From Podaxis mareebaensis (taxonomy: Eukaryota; Basidiomycota; Agaricomycetes; Agaricales; Agaricaceae), in NCBI GenBank assembly GCA_018524725.1, contig JAEUWP010000180.1, positions 62,001 through 126,000 of the forward strand: a stretch of 64,000 bases of DNA. Direction: 5' to 3'. The notes beneath the pieces were generated by a model, which was not told the DNA's origin, did no database searches, and was given only the letters and a program-made list of their open reading frames with translations. Shown in pieces: positions 10,024-20,735 of the stretch. A program made the translations under genes and the position numbers. Positions within the stretch are counted from its first letter, which is position 1; the number at the start of each line of letters is the position of its first letter.

Positions 10024-11571
10024 ATGCGCGTCCCATTTCTTGGACGACTTTCAATCCGCGAATACATCACCATAACTTTTGGCTTCTCCGTCCTCGCATT
10101 CGCGTCTTTACTCAGATTCATTATCCTTTTCCTCCCGAAGTCTGTGATCAACTGGTTCTACAAGCGATCCCGCGCACTCTTCTACTGGTTTGGTGGCAGA
10201 GGAAAGGATCAGACTGAGGAAAAGAGGGCATCAGACCGGGTCCTCCGAGCAAAAGATTTCGAAGACCTCTGCAGGATTCATGGATACATACACGAAGAAC
10301 ACGTTGTATTGACCAAGGATGGATATCTGCTCGGTCTCCACCGCTTACCCGGCAGGCGTGGAGAGAAGAGGGATCGCCCTGGGACGAGCACTGGAAAGCC
10401 TGTTGTGTATCTGCATCATGGGTTACTCATGAACAGTGAAGTGTGGGTTTGTTTAACCGATCCCGAACGCTCTCTGGCATTCGTCTTAGCGGAGCAGGGT
10501 TATGACGTCTGGCTAGGAAATAATAGGTGCGTCTTGTCGCTTTGGTTCCAAAATCAATTCACTGAAGTTTCGTGCGCACAAGGGGTAACAAGTACTCGAA
10601 GAAATCGATACACTGTGGTCCGAACTCGTCCAAGTTCTGGGATTTCAGGTGAATGCTCCCTAGAGCGTTTACCGAACTTCCGCTAATTCGCTTAACTCCC
10701 AGCCTTGATGATTTCGCCTGGCACGATATCCCGGATAGCATTCATCACATTCTGCAAGTGACAAAGGCCCCTCAACTAAGCTATATCGGCTTTAGCCAAG
10801 GAACGGCTCAAGCATTCGCTGCTCTCAGCGTCCATCCGCAGCTGAATGAAAAGGTCAACGTATTCATTGCTCTTGCTCCTGCGATGAGTCCTGCCGGTCT
10901 GGCTGCTCCCATAGTCGACGGACTCGTGAAAGCCTCGTCAGTACCTCCTCTCCTTCACTCTCCACACCCACACTCACGAATCTTCTAGCCCGACATTCCT
11001 CTTCCTCCTCTTCGGCCGCAAATCCATCCTCTCCTCCGCCATATTCTGGCAATCCATAATATACCCCCCAATATTCGCACAAATAATCGACAGATCCCTC
11101 GTCTGGCTATTCAACTGGCGGAGTCGTAACATCTCCACAAACCAAAAGATTGCCGCATACGCTCACCTCTACTCTTTCGCATCTGTCAAGGCAGTCGTAC
11201 ATTGGTTCCAAATCATGCGCAACGCCGCATTCCAGATGTACGATGACGATGTCCTGTCACCCGTTGTCGTGACTTCTGTTAGCTCGTATCGACCTGTCAG
11301 GTTCCCAACACGAAATATCGTGACACCCATTGTGCTCTTATATGGTGATTCGGACAGCCTGGTTGACATCGACACGATGTTGGCGCAGCTCCCAAGTCAT
11401 ACAGTTGCGAAACGGCTACACACCTATGAACATTTGGATGTCCTTTGGGGGCGGAACGTGCATATCGATGTTATCCCGGAAGTCCTCGCTTCGTTAGAGC
11501 TCTATAACGCCAAAGAAGAAACCGTTGGGGATGCCGGCAGCAGGGACGAAATGGACTTCCTCACGAATTAG
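10024..11571 (+). CDS. Steryl ester hydrolase-like lipase (TGL1/YEH type), membrane anchored
   Basis: This is an alpha/beta-hydrolase of the acid lipase family, which in fungi hydrolyses steryl esters and triacylglycerol at lipid droplets or membranes. Four exons fit (10024-10526, 10583-10648, 10703-10936, 10989-11571). Residues 10-45 form a hydrophobic anchor. Then follow HGYIHEEHVVLTKDGYLLGL, the oxyanion region VYLHHGLLMNSEVWV, and DVWLGNNRGNKYSKKS. The nucleophile elbow is YIGFSQGTAQ (GxSxG), the acid is in YGDSDSLVD, and the catalytic His is in YEHLDVLWG. The 5' end has a good start context (AACAATGCG). Family and catalytic triad are seen directly. Substrate preference is inferred from similarity to Tgl1/Yeh proteins. 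Confidence 0.88.
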
Positions 11572-12005
11572 CTACATATTGCCAAACACAACCGACAGTT
11601 GAGATGGACAGCAAGACAGGATTATCATTACACTACATTTATGGCCCATTGGATCCACTCGCTAATACTATTTTGTTAAATTTACAGTCAGGAATCCTTC
11701 AGTCTGGTTCTTCGTCAGGGCACCGCTCGCAGGTGCCCTCTTCCCGATTCACACTCTTCGATACTACCTTGTGAAGATTCATGTTGAAGCTGTTGAGGCT
11801 TGATTTCATCGGGAAATATGGATCCAGTAAGAACTGAAGGTGACTCCCGCTTGGGACGCTGCGCAAAATATTGAAGGCATGCGATAACCAGAACAAGAGG
11901 CAGACAGACAGCAAGCAAAGAATACGATTATACGCAATAACCATACACTACCTATATGGTCCACCGCAGCCACACTGCCTCCGTCAACTTCCGCACCCAG
12001 TAGTA
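11572..12005. other. Convergent 3' region
   Basis: This is the space between the ends of two convergent genes (lipase on plus, QutR-like on minus). The short ORFs present show no family signal. Presumably it holds the two 3' UTRs. Confidence 0.4.
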
Positions 12006-14601
12006 CTACTGCTGTCGAGAACCTCTCAACATCTCATCATACACCTCCAACACTTTCGCTCGAACCTGTTTCACAGGTGCTCTCCTCCCAGTCCACATCT
12101 TACATTGTTCATATCCCTGCTGTAACAACACCTCGATGCCCTCCACGCCGACCCACTGCGACCCTTGCGTCCTCCTCTGTTCCGCCAGGGCTAGCAGCGT
12201 TGTCAACCGCTTTTCATAAGCGAGCTCCACAGCAACGCCGCCATTCATCGAAAGATGATCCAGTCTGAGTCCAATATCCACGGGCACTGATGTTGCCGAG
12301 TCGATGGACCCCGCAAACGCAGGGACGGTGGAGACAATGATAGTTGGGGGAGGGTTGATAGGCAAAGGCACAGAAAGGTTATCAAGAACCTTGATCCGCA
12401 GGAGGTGGTCTAGTCGTTGAAAATCATCCACTAGCAATTGAGCTTTCGCTGCAGTCCGATTATAGATGAAAATATTAACAACGCCGATCCGGTATAGCGC
12501 ATATATCGTTGCCCTCGCTGATCCCCCAGCACCCAAAACAAGTGCAGTCGTAGACGAGGTCACTGTATGTGCAGGTGTCAGAGAACGTAGAAGACAGTTT
12601 CGGATCCCTCGCCAATCGGTGTTATCCCCAGATAACCCCTGGCCACCCCACGACATCGGGAAGATCGTGTTAACGGCACCAATGATTTGCGCATGCCGTG
12701 ACAGGTGCTGTAAGAGTGGAATGACGCTCCGAGCATGTGGTAGCGTCACGCTTGCTCCTCCGAAGTCAGATGACTCCATTACCATACGGATCTCGTCGAT
12801 GCTTTCCGTGTCGATCTTGCTGTAGACGTGTGGGAGACCAAGGGTCGTAAACGCAGTGTTGTGAAGGACGGGGGACATGGAATGTGGAATTGGATGACCG
12901 AAGACGTAGTATTTCTTGGGTGGGAGGAGGCCTGTGAGGTACAGGATAGATTGACATTCTTGAAACGTGATGTGACCAGAGGAAGCAGGACGGGGAAGGA
13001 GGGGATGGGAGACGGGAGAAAGGAAGCGGTTTAGTGCTCGTGATATTTTGCCCTGAGAATAATATAGCTCAATTCAACAAAACGATTCTTATCACGAGAG
13101 ACTACGTCTCACCTCGATTCCCATGTTTATGGCGACAAGGGGAATAGGTCCCGTTTCAACAGAGGATGCAAAGGTCTGCAAACTCATGTTGTCCTCAAAT
13201 GATCTTGCATGAAGTATCATTGTAGTAACATCTGCCCCCATGCTGACGATTCTGTCGTAGATCTGCCGCATTTCTGGACTCTCCCATTGGTGCTTGTCTT
13301 GCCAGTCAAAGAAAGCCCCAATGATCGATGAGTTCCCCTTTATAGGAACAATACTCTCAATTACAGAGCGGGGATATTGCAGTTCAAGTTCAACGTACTC
13401 AACTCCAAGACGTAAGGCGTGCCGAAGAAAAGAGACGAGTGACTCGAGGAGTGGAGTGTTGTCGGGGTCAACGTCGGGGTATTTTCCTGTTTGGGACTTA
13501 GTTCGGATCATGAAGAGGATGGGGAGAGATGAATGTCGACGGAGGGTAGCGACTTGGAAGGAGAGGTAGTTGAGGTCGTAGGATGCGAGTAGGTCCCCTC
13601 GGATAGCCCAGAGATCGAGCCCAATAGACATGTCCTCGAGGTAGGGCACTGCTTGGTTGAGGTCGTCAAATGTGAGAGTCAGAAAGTATGTTCGGTGTCC
13701 GCGGGGAGTGACAGGTACTTTGTTGGTATCCACCCCATGTATGAATCGTAGTAGCCTGAAGAAGTCCTGCTCGACGGGTTTGAATATGACCGACAGCTCA
13801 TTGCTATTAGGTTCCATAGAAACATCCTCGTCTTGTGGCACTGGGACCGTCAAAGACGCAAACTCGAAGGAACAGCAATCACGAAAGAGGGCAGCCAGTT
13901 GTTCCCAAGCGTCCGGATCTTGGTCGTGTGCGTCTGATTTGCGCATATATGCAGCAACAGCCTCTCTGTCTCGTAGGACATGGATAACTAGCCCGTTCTC
14001 CCGGAATTTCTTGAGTAGCGCTCTGTTTTCCTCAAGCTCGATGATTCGCGCACCACAGGCAATAACCTTTTCTGTTGGGTTATTATGCAAGGCATCCGCG
14101 AGGATGTCAGCCTCGACCACTCTCATAGCGTCACGCCCCCTGTTGGCGATGAACTCGGGAATAGACATCCGTTGCCGCGACTGGAATATCGCATCGGTGT
14201 CGAGCATTTCCCATCCCAGAGCCTTTGCAGTTATCGAAGCGAGTGTGGTCTTGCCGACTGTGTACGTCGAAGAATGAATGAGCGTCGGATCATGGGGTCA
14301 AGAACGCAGATATTGAACCTCCAGGCATTCCTATGAGCACGATGCTAGCTCGTCTCGAGGGGCGTTGACTGTTACCATTGAGGGGAGACTGGGCGCGCGA
14401 AGGCGGGACGGAAGGATTTGGACGAAGCATACTGTTCGCCTGTCGATGCTAGAAGAGATGAGGTGGCGGGATGCAAGGGGTGGGAAGGGTACTTACGCGA
14501 TGGTAGAGGACGGCTCTGTGCTCTGGAGTGGGAGAAAGAGTGTTTGTCCGAAGGGGTTCTGGGACTACCCTTGGAGAGTTTATGAGATCCCTGACTTTCA
14601 T
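12006..14601 (-). CDS. QutR/qa-1S-like regulator: shikimate kinase-, dehydroquinase- and shikimate dehydrogenase-like domains
   Basis: The gene encodes the three C-terminal domains of the AROM protein without the synthase and EPSP synthase parts. That is the architecture of the Aspergillus QutR and Neurospora QA-1S quinate repressors. From ATG 14601 a proline-rich leader leads to the Walker A motif IVLIGMPGVGKTTLAS, which is split by an intron (GTTCAA..CACAG). Next come LDTDAIFQ and a dehydroquinase-like domain (FMIRTKSQTGKYPD). The last part is shikimate dehydrogenase-like: VFGHPIPHSMSPVLHN, SGDNTDWRG, LVLGAGGSARATIYAL. Key residues are missing. The dehydroquinase His is Phe (GAFFDW), its Schiff-base Lys is Thr (DVTTMI), and the dehydrogenase Lys is Ala (VTLPHA). 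This favours a sensor or repressor over an enzyme. The regulatory target is not visible. Confidence 0.85.
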
Positions 14602-14726
14602 GACTGGGCTACATAAGGAGCGGATCTGAGTGCGTTCAACAACGTAGATAAAGCGTCTTGTGTGTGATCGGAACCGGAATCACATTTTTCCGTCCCCCAC
14701 GTCTACGGGAAAATCTATCTATGGTC

Positions 14727-16282
14727 TCAGCTCAATCCTTCCCTCTCGCCCTTTCTCTCTACCTTCCTACGCTTGCGCTCTTCCTTATCCTCCTGCCTTT
14801 TCCGCTCCTTTTCTTGTCTTTTCTGCTCTTTTTTCTCTTTCTTTTCTTTTTTCCGCCGCCGTCGTTCCTCCTGATCTTCATCTTTCTTTTCCGCTTTTGG
14901 GGGCTGATCCTCTTTCGGCAGAGGATCTTCCATCTTCACGGCAGCAAATGTGGATGTTAGTGATGTTGCTGCCATAAAAGAGGACGACATCAATGACGAA
15001 AACTTGGACAAGCCAATCCTCGGCGCATCGTCTTGCTCCTCGGCAACCTGTCTTGGTCTCAAGCCAAGACCGCCTCGCGGAACATCATCATAATCAACCT
15101 CCACCGTTTCTAATTGTGTGCTCGTCACTGCAGCTGAGCTTGATGGTCCCTTCAGCTTGCCCATCTTTTCCTTGAAGTAATCCTGCAGACTCTTTGTCGA
15201 AGTCGTGATTTTGTCAACTTCCATGTCCTTGTCGTCATCGTCATAAATAGATGTCAGCTTGCCTTCTTGTGGCGTTTGAGTACCAGACGGCGTGTTGGAT
15301 GAGGAAAGTGAGGGTGTCGGAGCAATTCCAAGAATCTCAGAGATTGCAATGGCAGATTTTGAGGCGAGGGATTTGGCGGCGATATGTCGAGCTCGATGCC
15401 TGTACGAACAACCGTGTAAGAGCTCGTATCGGGATTATGAATAAAATACATACGATCTATGACGTGGTATAACGCGACTAGGTCTTTGCTCGACGGCGGG
15501 CGTGGGTTCTGGAGAGGTCGGTTTCGACTCGGTTGGCTTGACGGACTCCGTATTGTCAGAGGAGCCCTGATCATCGCTCTTCTTCCTCTTTTTCTTTGAC
15601 TTCTTCTCGTGGTCCTCACTCTCCTCGTCTCTCTTCCGTTTCTTCTTTTCCTCTCCCTCAGCGTCCTTGTCTTTCTTTTTCTCCTTCCTATCCTTCTTCT
15701 TATCCCTCTTATCCTTCTTTTCTTTTGCCCCTCCCTCTTCCTTGGCAATTTCCTCCACCTCTCCCTTCGGCTTAACAAATCCATCTACCGCAATCCCCGT
15801 CTCTCCCGTCTCTCCCGCCTCTCCCTCAAGATCCCCACCCCCATTCGCCTCATTCAACCTCTTCAACAGATTCTCGAAATCCTTATTCTGCTTCCACGCG
15901 AGCCCGTTCGGATCTTTCTGATGTGCAGCACCAATCCCCAACATATCCAATTTCTGCGCAACCTTGATATGTGACGTCCGTCCCTCCCCACCCGCACCCA
16001 ACCCCTTGCTCGCATCCCATCCGAATTTCGAGAGATAATTCGACCCGAAGCGTGCTGCATCTGTTGACGAAATAAAATAGCAATAGCGTCACATTTTATT
16101 ATTTCATTTCATTCCACAGCATGCGAGAGGGGGGAAGAAATAGACGATATGGTATAAGACACAGTCAGGACTCTAGTTTGTATGGCATAGCAATCGCACG
16201 GCAAGGACGAACCATCGGCCCAGGAAAGGTTCCGGGGATCATTCCCGATCCTTTGCTTAATTTTTCGTCCCGCGAGACCCAT
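14727..16282 (-). CDS. PINX1/PXR1-like G-patch protein
   Basis: PinX1/Pxr1 is a nucleolar G-patch protein that stimulates the DEAH helicase Prp43 in rRNA and snoRNA processing and, in animals and yeast, also inhibits telomerase. The first exon starts at ATG 16280-16282 (MGLAGRKIKQRIGNDPRNL). An intron ends in CAACAG, and the next exon continues the G-patch: ARFGSNYLSKFGWDASKGLG, then GAGGEGRTSHIKVAQKLDML. A long Lys/Glu-rich low-complexity part follows. After a GTATGT..TACAG intron near 15415-15470, the TID-like segment TTSTKSLQDYFKEKMGKLKG appears, then another Lys/Glu/Arg tail. Domain order is exactly that of PINX1. The low-complexity DNA creates long open frames on the opposite strand, which I do not count as genes. 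Confidence 0.93.
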
Positions 16283-17448
16283 GAAGGAAGCAAGAGGTTT
16301 CGGAAAACTGTATGAGAGGGGTGACGATCAATAATTTTGTGGTTGAGCTTCAGGCCATTTGATGACTAAGCGCCATCAATTCTAAATTTATCTCATGGAC
16401 GCTCATTTGCGCTGTCCCGTTCGGCGTAGGGTTTCCCCCGAAATCATTGACTATTAACGCACGCCCTGCGCTCGAACAATCGTTAAGTATGTAAACTCGA
16501 GAGAGATATATGCCGTCGTGGCCCATGTTGTTGCAAGGGAGAAACATCAACCAAACGCCCCTAGTATTCAAGGGCTTCGTGATAGATCACGTATCCTCAG
16601 ATCTACCAGAGATGAGTGGTCCAACCTCGCGAGGTTGCTCGATAGATGACGTACATAAGCTCACCTCCTGCATGATGCTCGCCTAGACGATATTGGCGGT
16701 GTTGCAATTGCCCCAACGCCACAAGGTAACAACCGTGGTTGAGTGACCAACAAACACCCCATTATTGAATGTCAACGCTACTTTTACTTGACATACATCA
16801 GGTCAAAGAGACTGATGAGAAATGTTGCATGCCGCCGGGATCTCAGGTCACAACGCTCAACATTCAACAGCGCAACCACCCACATTTGAGAGGTGACCAA
16901 CAGGGAGAGACATGCGCACTATATTTTGATTGACTGCGCATCCACGGTTGTTTTCGTACATTGGAAGAGATGGACATTAAAATAGAGCTGTCAGGAGTGC
17001 CGTGGAAAGAATCCTATGGTTACTGGCGGGCGATATGCACTCCCGCGGAGACTAGTTGTGGACAAATCACAGCAGTGCCAATCCCGCTTTTTCATCCGTA
17101 TATTCTAGAGCCAACACAGCTGAAGGTACAACTACGTCCGTGGTACACGCTTTCCCTATTGAGCTACTAATGCAAAAAGAAGTAGAACACTAAAATGCCA
17201 CACGAACGGAAACCAGAGATAAGCCTACATGGGTGATAAAGTATGCACAACATATAAACGTCGACAAGGGCGAGGGAGAATGAGAGCGAGAGCGGTTGCG
17301 CAGATATTAAACTGATGGTTACATGAGACCAGAAAATGTGCCCAAGGCACTGACGCAACGACGATGGGGTGGATCTACAATGTCACGTAATTCGAAGAGA
17401 CAGCGGAAAGATGAGAATGACAAAGATTCGGAGCTGAGAATAGGGCAT
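16283..17448. other. 1.17-kb intergenic region
   Basis: This lies between the 5' end of PINX1 and the 3' end of NoxR. No supportable ORF was found. Near 16579 there is a small palindrome, GTGAT-AG-ATCAC. The part next to 16283 should contain the PINX1 promoter. Nothing else was seen. Confidence 0.4.
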
Positions 17449-19564
17449 CTAACGATCAGTGCACCAAATCTCCAACCTGCCTTCGGCTTTGCCCTTCGAG
17501 CTCGCGCGTGCAGTTTCGATCGCGAGCTCAAAGTCCGACTCGTCCGCAAGTGTGACCTTCCCTCCATCTTCATCCTGGAACTTCAATCCAAGCCCGTTGA
17601 CAGACTTGTCGAATTTCGCTGCCAGCCTGTCCATGAACTCGTCGAAAGACATTTCGGGAGTCAAGGCCATGCCTCGAACATCGTCCTTATAGTGGATCTG
17701 CAGGAGGAGATCAGTTGTCTTCACTGAGATGACATTGCTAGATGAAAACACGAACCTTGACGCGGATCTTCATGAGGTCGTAATATCCGTCATCGTACTC
17801 CCCGCTAACATATCCCTCCTCCTCATCCTCCTCATAAGTGTTCTGCATACGACTGCGCATTGTCGGCCTTCTCGACGGTTTCCTCCTCATTGAGCCGAAA
17901 GAACTTGGGGCATAACTACTGCCCGGGGCGCTTCTTGATCCATTGCGGGACGCGCCAGGAGGAGGAGCGTTGGCACTGCCCCTTGCCCAGGCAGCAACAC
18001 GGTCAGTGGAGGCGGTTGGAAGCTTAGGTACGGCGGGTGCTGAAGCCGAGTCGGCATAGGAGTCGAGATAATCATCATAGAACTCAGTAAGGCGAGCGTC
18101 TGGAGCCTTTGAGGCTGGAAATGATGACGAGGCATAGTTTTGAGTGTCGGCTGGTGAATCGCATTGAGAACACTCACTTTTGGGAGGGGGAACGGGCCCT
18201 GTATCGTTAAGGCGAGTGGGTGACCCTATGTCAGCTGGCTTCCGAATGCTCAAACCCCTGACAGGACCTCCAATGCCTACACCTGGAGAGGGACGACCAA
18301 CGGCTATTTGTGTCGGATTTCGTGTCAATCTTGACCCGGTATTGTCACTGCTCTTGTTAGCCGCAGGAGAGGTGTTGTTATTGTTCTCCGCGGGAGATGT
18401 AAGTTCGCGGGCATTGGACGGCACTGCAAGTGTTGTCTTGGCACGTTCGACTCCCGGCGAAGGGGGCGTTGCTACGTTCGTTTCTGCATCATGTCAGGCG
18501 GAGCGTTGAAGCTCAAGAATAAAGAGAGACGTACTGGTACCAGGAGTAACGGTTGGCAAGCTAGCACTCCTAGAGACACCAACTTCTGGTCGATCAACGT
18601 AAACGCCTGACGGTGAGATACCCTGCTTCAGGCGAGTGGCGCCTGTAAATGAAGTGAAGGCGTCGTTGGCGTCGCTCGCAGCAACTAAAATCTAAGCAAC
18701 GGGTCAAAACAGCTACTTCACAGCGCCTATATAAACAGTCTTACGGGTTTCCCCAAGAAATCTCTTTGAGCTGCGTTCTTGAGTTTCTTTTCGGAAGGGC
18801 GGTAGAGCACACCAACGGGCTTCGGCGCGATGATCAGTTATATGACGACAGAGTAAATGATGGTGACATACCACACTAAAAACCATGTAACCCTCCCCAC
18901 GGTCTCGAATAGCCTCGTCAATGACTTTATGATCGTCGATCGCTTTGTCCCGACTCGCCTCCTGCAAGTCCTGTAGACCTTCCTGTACTCTCCCCATATA
19001 GATTAACGATAAGCCCTTATTGTACAAAACCTCGGCCGAGAACAAGCGGAACTTAAGTCCCAATTGTTCATAGTTACTGCGTGACGACAATCAACGTCCA
19101 GAGCAACGAGAGAGGTGATGGTAGACTCACATTGCTTGGTTCCCTCTCAGATAAAGTAGCGCCTGCTCGAAATCTCTGTACGCGAGGTCGTAGCGGGTGA
19201 GCAAGAAGTTGGAGACCCCGCATTGGAAATACCTGTAACAAATACCCTTGAGTCACATAATAATTGCAAATACGGTGTTGACGCACGCAACGGCCAGATA
19301 CTGATCCAGATTAGTGGCCTCGATGAAGCGCTCAACAGCAGCTTCATGCTCTCCAAGGGTTGCATAGATCAACCCCATATTCGTCAGGATTTTGGAAGAG
19401 TCCGCGATCCGCTGTAATTAAACGACCCTGGCTTAGCGACCACAGCGGTGAGTCGAGGGTAATGATTGACGCACTGAGAACAGGTCCAGGGCCTTCTCGA
19501 AGTCCTGTTCATCATAAGCCTTCAGCGCAGCGGCCCAGGTTTCCAGTTCAGCCTTGAGGGACAT
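17449..19564 (-). CDS. NoxR, regulatory subunit of NADPH oxidase (p67phox homologue)
   Basis: NoxR binds Rac and activates fungal NADPH oxidases, which control hyphal growth and fruiting. From ATG 19564 the first exons encode TPR repeats: ELETWAAALKAYDEQDFEKA, then NMGLIYATLGEHEAAVERFI, YFQCGVSNFLLTRYDLAYRD and VLYNKGLSLIYMGRVQEGL. After GYMVFSV comes VGVLYRPSEKK, the region after the TPRs. A long Ser/Pro-rich linker follows with an acidic EEDEEEGYVSGEYDDGYYD patch. The last exon is a PB1 domain (DVRGMALTPEMSFDEFMDRL, ending IWCTDRstop) that in homologues contacts Cdc24. Introns are short and regular. All expected domains are present in the expected order, so the call is firm. Confidence 0.93.
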
Positions 19565-20735
19565 GGTGATGGGTTATAGATGGTGGTGGTTCTCTCCTAG
19601 AAGGATTAAATCGGCGTTCCGGACGCTAAACGGACGGTGCTTGATACAAATTAAAAAAAAAATGAAAAAGAGTGACCAAGAAAATCCGTGAAAAAAGCGG
19701 GAAAAAAAGAAGGTGAAAGAATGGAAGAGACACAGTCTCTGAGAAGGCGTGCACAAGGAGATCCAGATGACTTTGTTGGTATATAAGTTGGCCGTGCTCA
19801 GCATATCACTGATCCTGTTGTCAAGGCTCTACTCGGCATCTTCCGCAGTTTTGTTTTCCTCTGGTGTTCTGTCATGGTCCATACTCTCGTCTGGCAACAA
19901 TAGCTCCCTTCGTGTTCTCTCTCGGCCCCGTACCCATGTCGGTGTTGTCCAGAGGGCTCTCGCCAGAGCCGAGTCCTCTTTTCTTGACGGGCCCGGTTCT
20001 GTATTGCATCCCGACATCTCGGCACTTACTACAGTCCATCACAATTGGGTTGGTTACGTCGGCAACCGAGCTGTCACTTGTTATTTACACCAAACAGCCC
20101 CCTGGTGCCCGGAATGACTGTCTTGCTTTCATTCATACTTGCTGTACCTGGGATCTGTTTGAATCAGTGGCTTGGCGTGGCGTGCTCTCGTGAACCCGGC
20201 TCCTCTTAGGCTTTAGGCCTCGTAAGGTGGCAGACGTGCTGGACATGATGGGATTTGGCGGGTGCTTCAATCGCAATCATGGAGTGATTATGGGAACAGT
20301 TAATATTTGGAATCTCGGAAAGTTCACATCCGTGCCTATGTCACTGACCAAATAAGGCCTTCCGAAAACTGGTTACCTGCCGCTATGCTCTTTGCATCGC
20401 CGCTGAGCGGTGGCCGCATCAGTTTCACCCCCTATGCGTCCATACCCGACCTGTCACAAACTTCATGCAACACCCTAACATAGCGCCCATCACCTCATGA
20501 TGGTAAACTGCACCCATCCCGCCCGACTTCGTCAACTCTCACATTGCCGAACCCGCAAAATGATGCAGAGGCGCTCCGAGGAGCAACAAGCAATAGTATC
20601 ATTAGACAACCATATGCGATATAAATTACATTGTCCCGGGAATCTAATATTAAAACGCGTTCGAGCCAAACGAAAGAACGGGAGGTTAGATACAAAAACC
20701 CCTCTACAAGAAAAGGAAAAAGAAGGGGAAGATGA
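19565..20735. other. 1.17-kb intergenic region upstream of NoxR
   Basis: It contains the presumed NoxR promoter and the 3' flank of the P4-ATPase. A purine-rich stretch with A10 and several A6-A7 runs lies at about 19649-19710, just upstream of the NoxR start. Short ORFs on both strands near 19750-20190 show no family signal. Confidence 0.4.

Noticed and set aside
14658..14977. Hydrophobic plus-strand ORFs that look like membrane proteins
   Set aside because: They mirror the Lys/Arg/Glu-rich C-terminus of PINX1 on the opposite strand, where AAG/GAG codons read as CTT/CTC.
15609..15974. Long plus-strand ORF rich in Leu/Phe/Ser, antisense to PINX1
   Set aside because: It is the reverse complement of the Lys/Glu-rich low-complexity tail of PINX1 and has no independent gene signal.
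16567..16590. Small palindrome GTGAT-AG-ATCAC in the PINX1/NoxR gap
   Set aside because: It is too short and isolated to be called an operator or mobile-element end.
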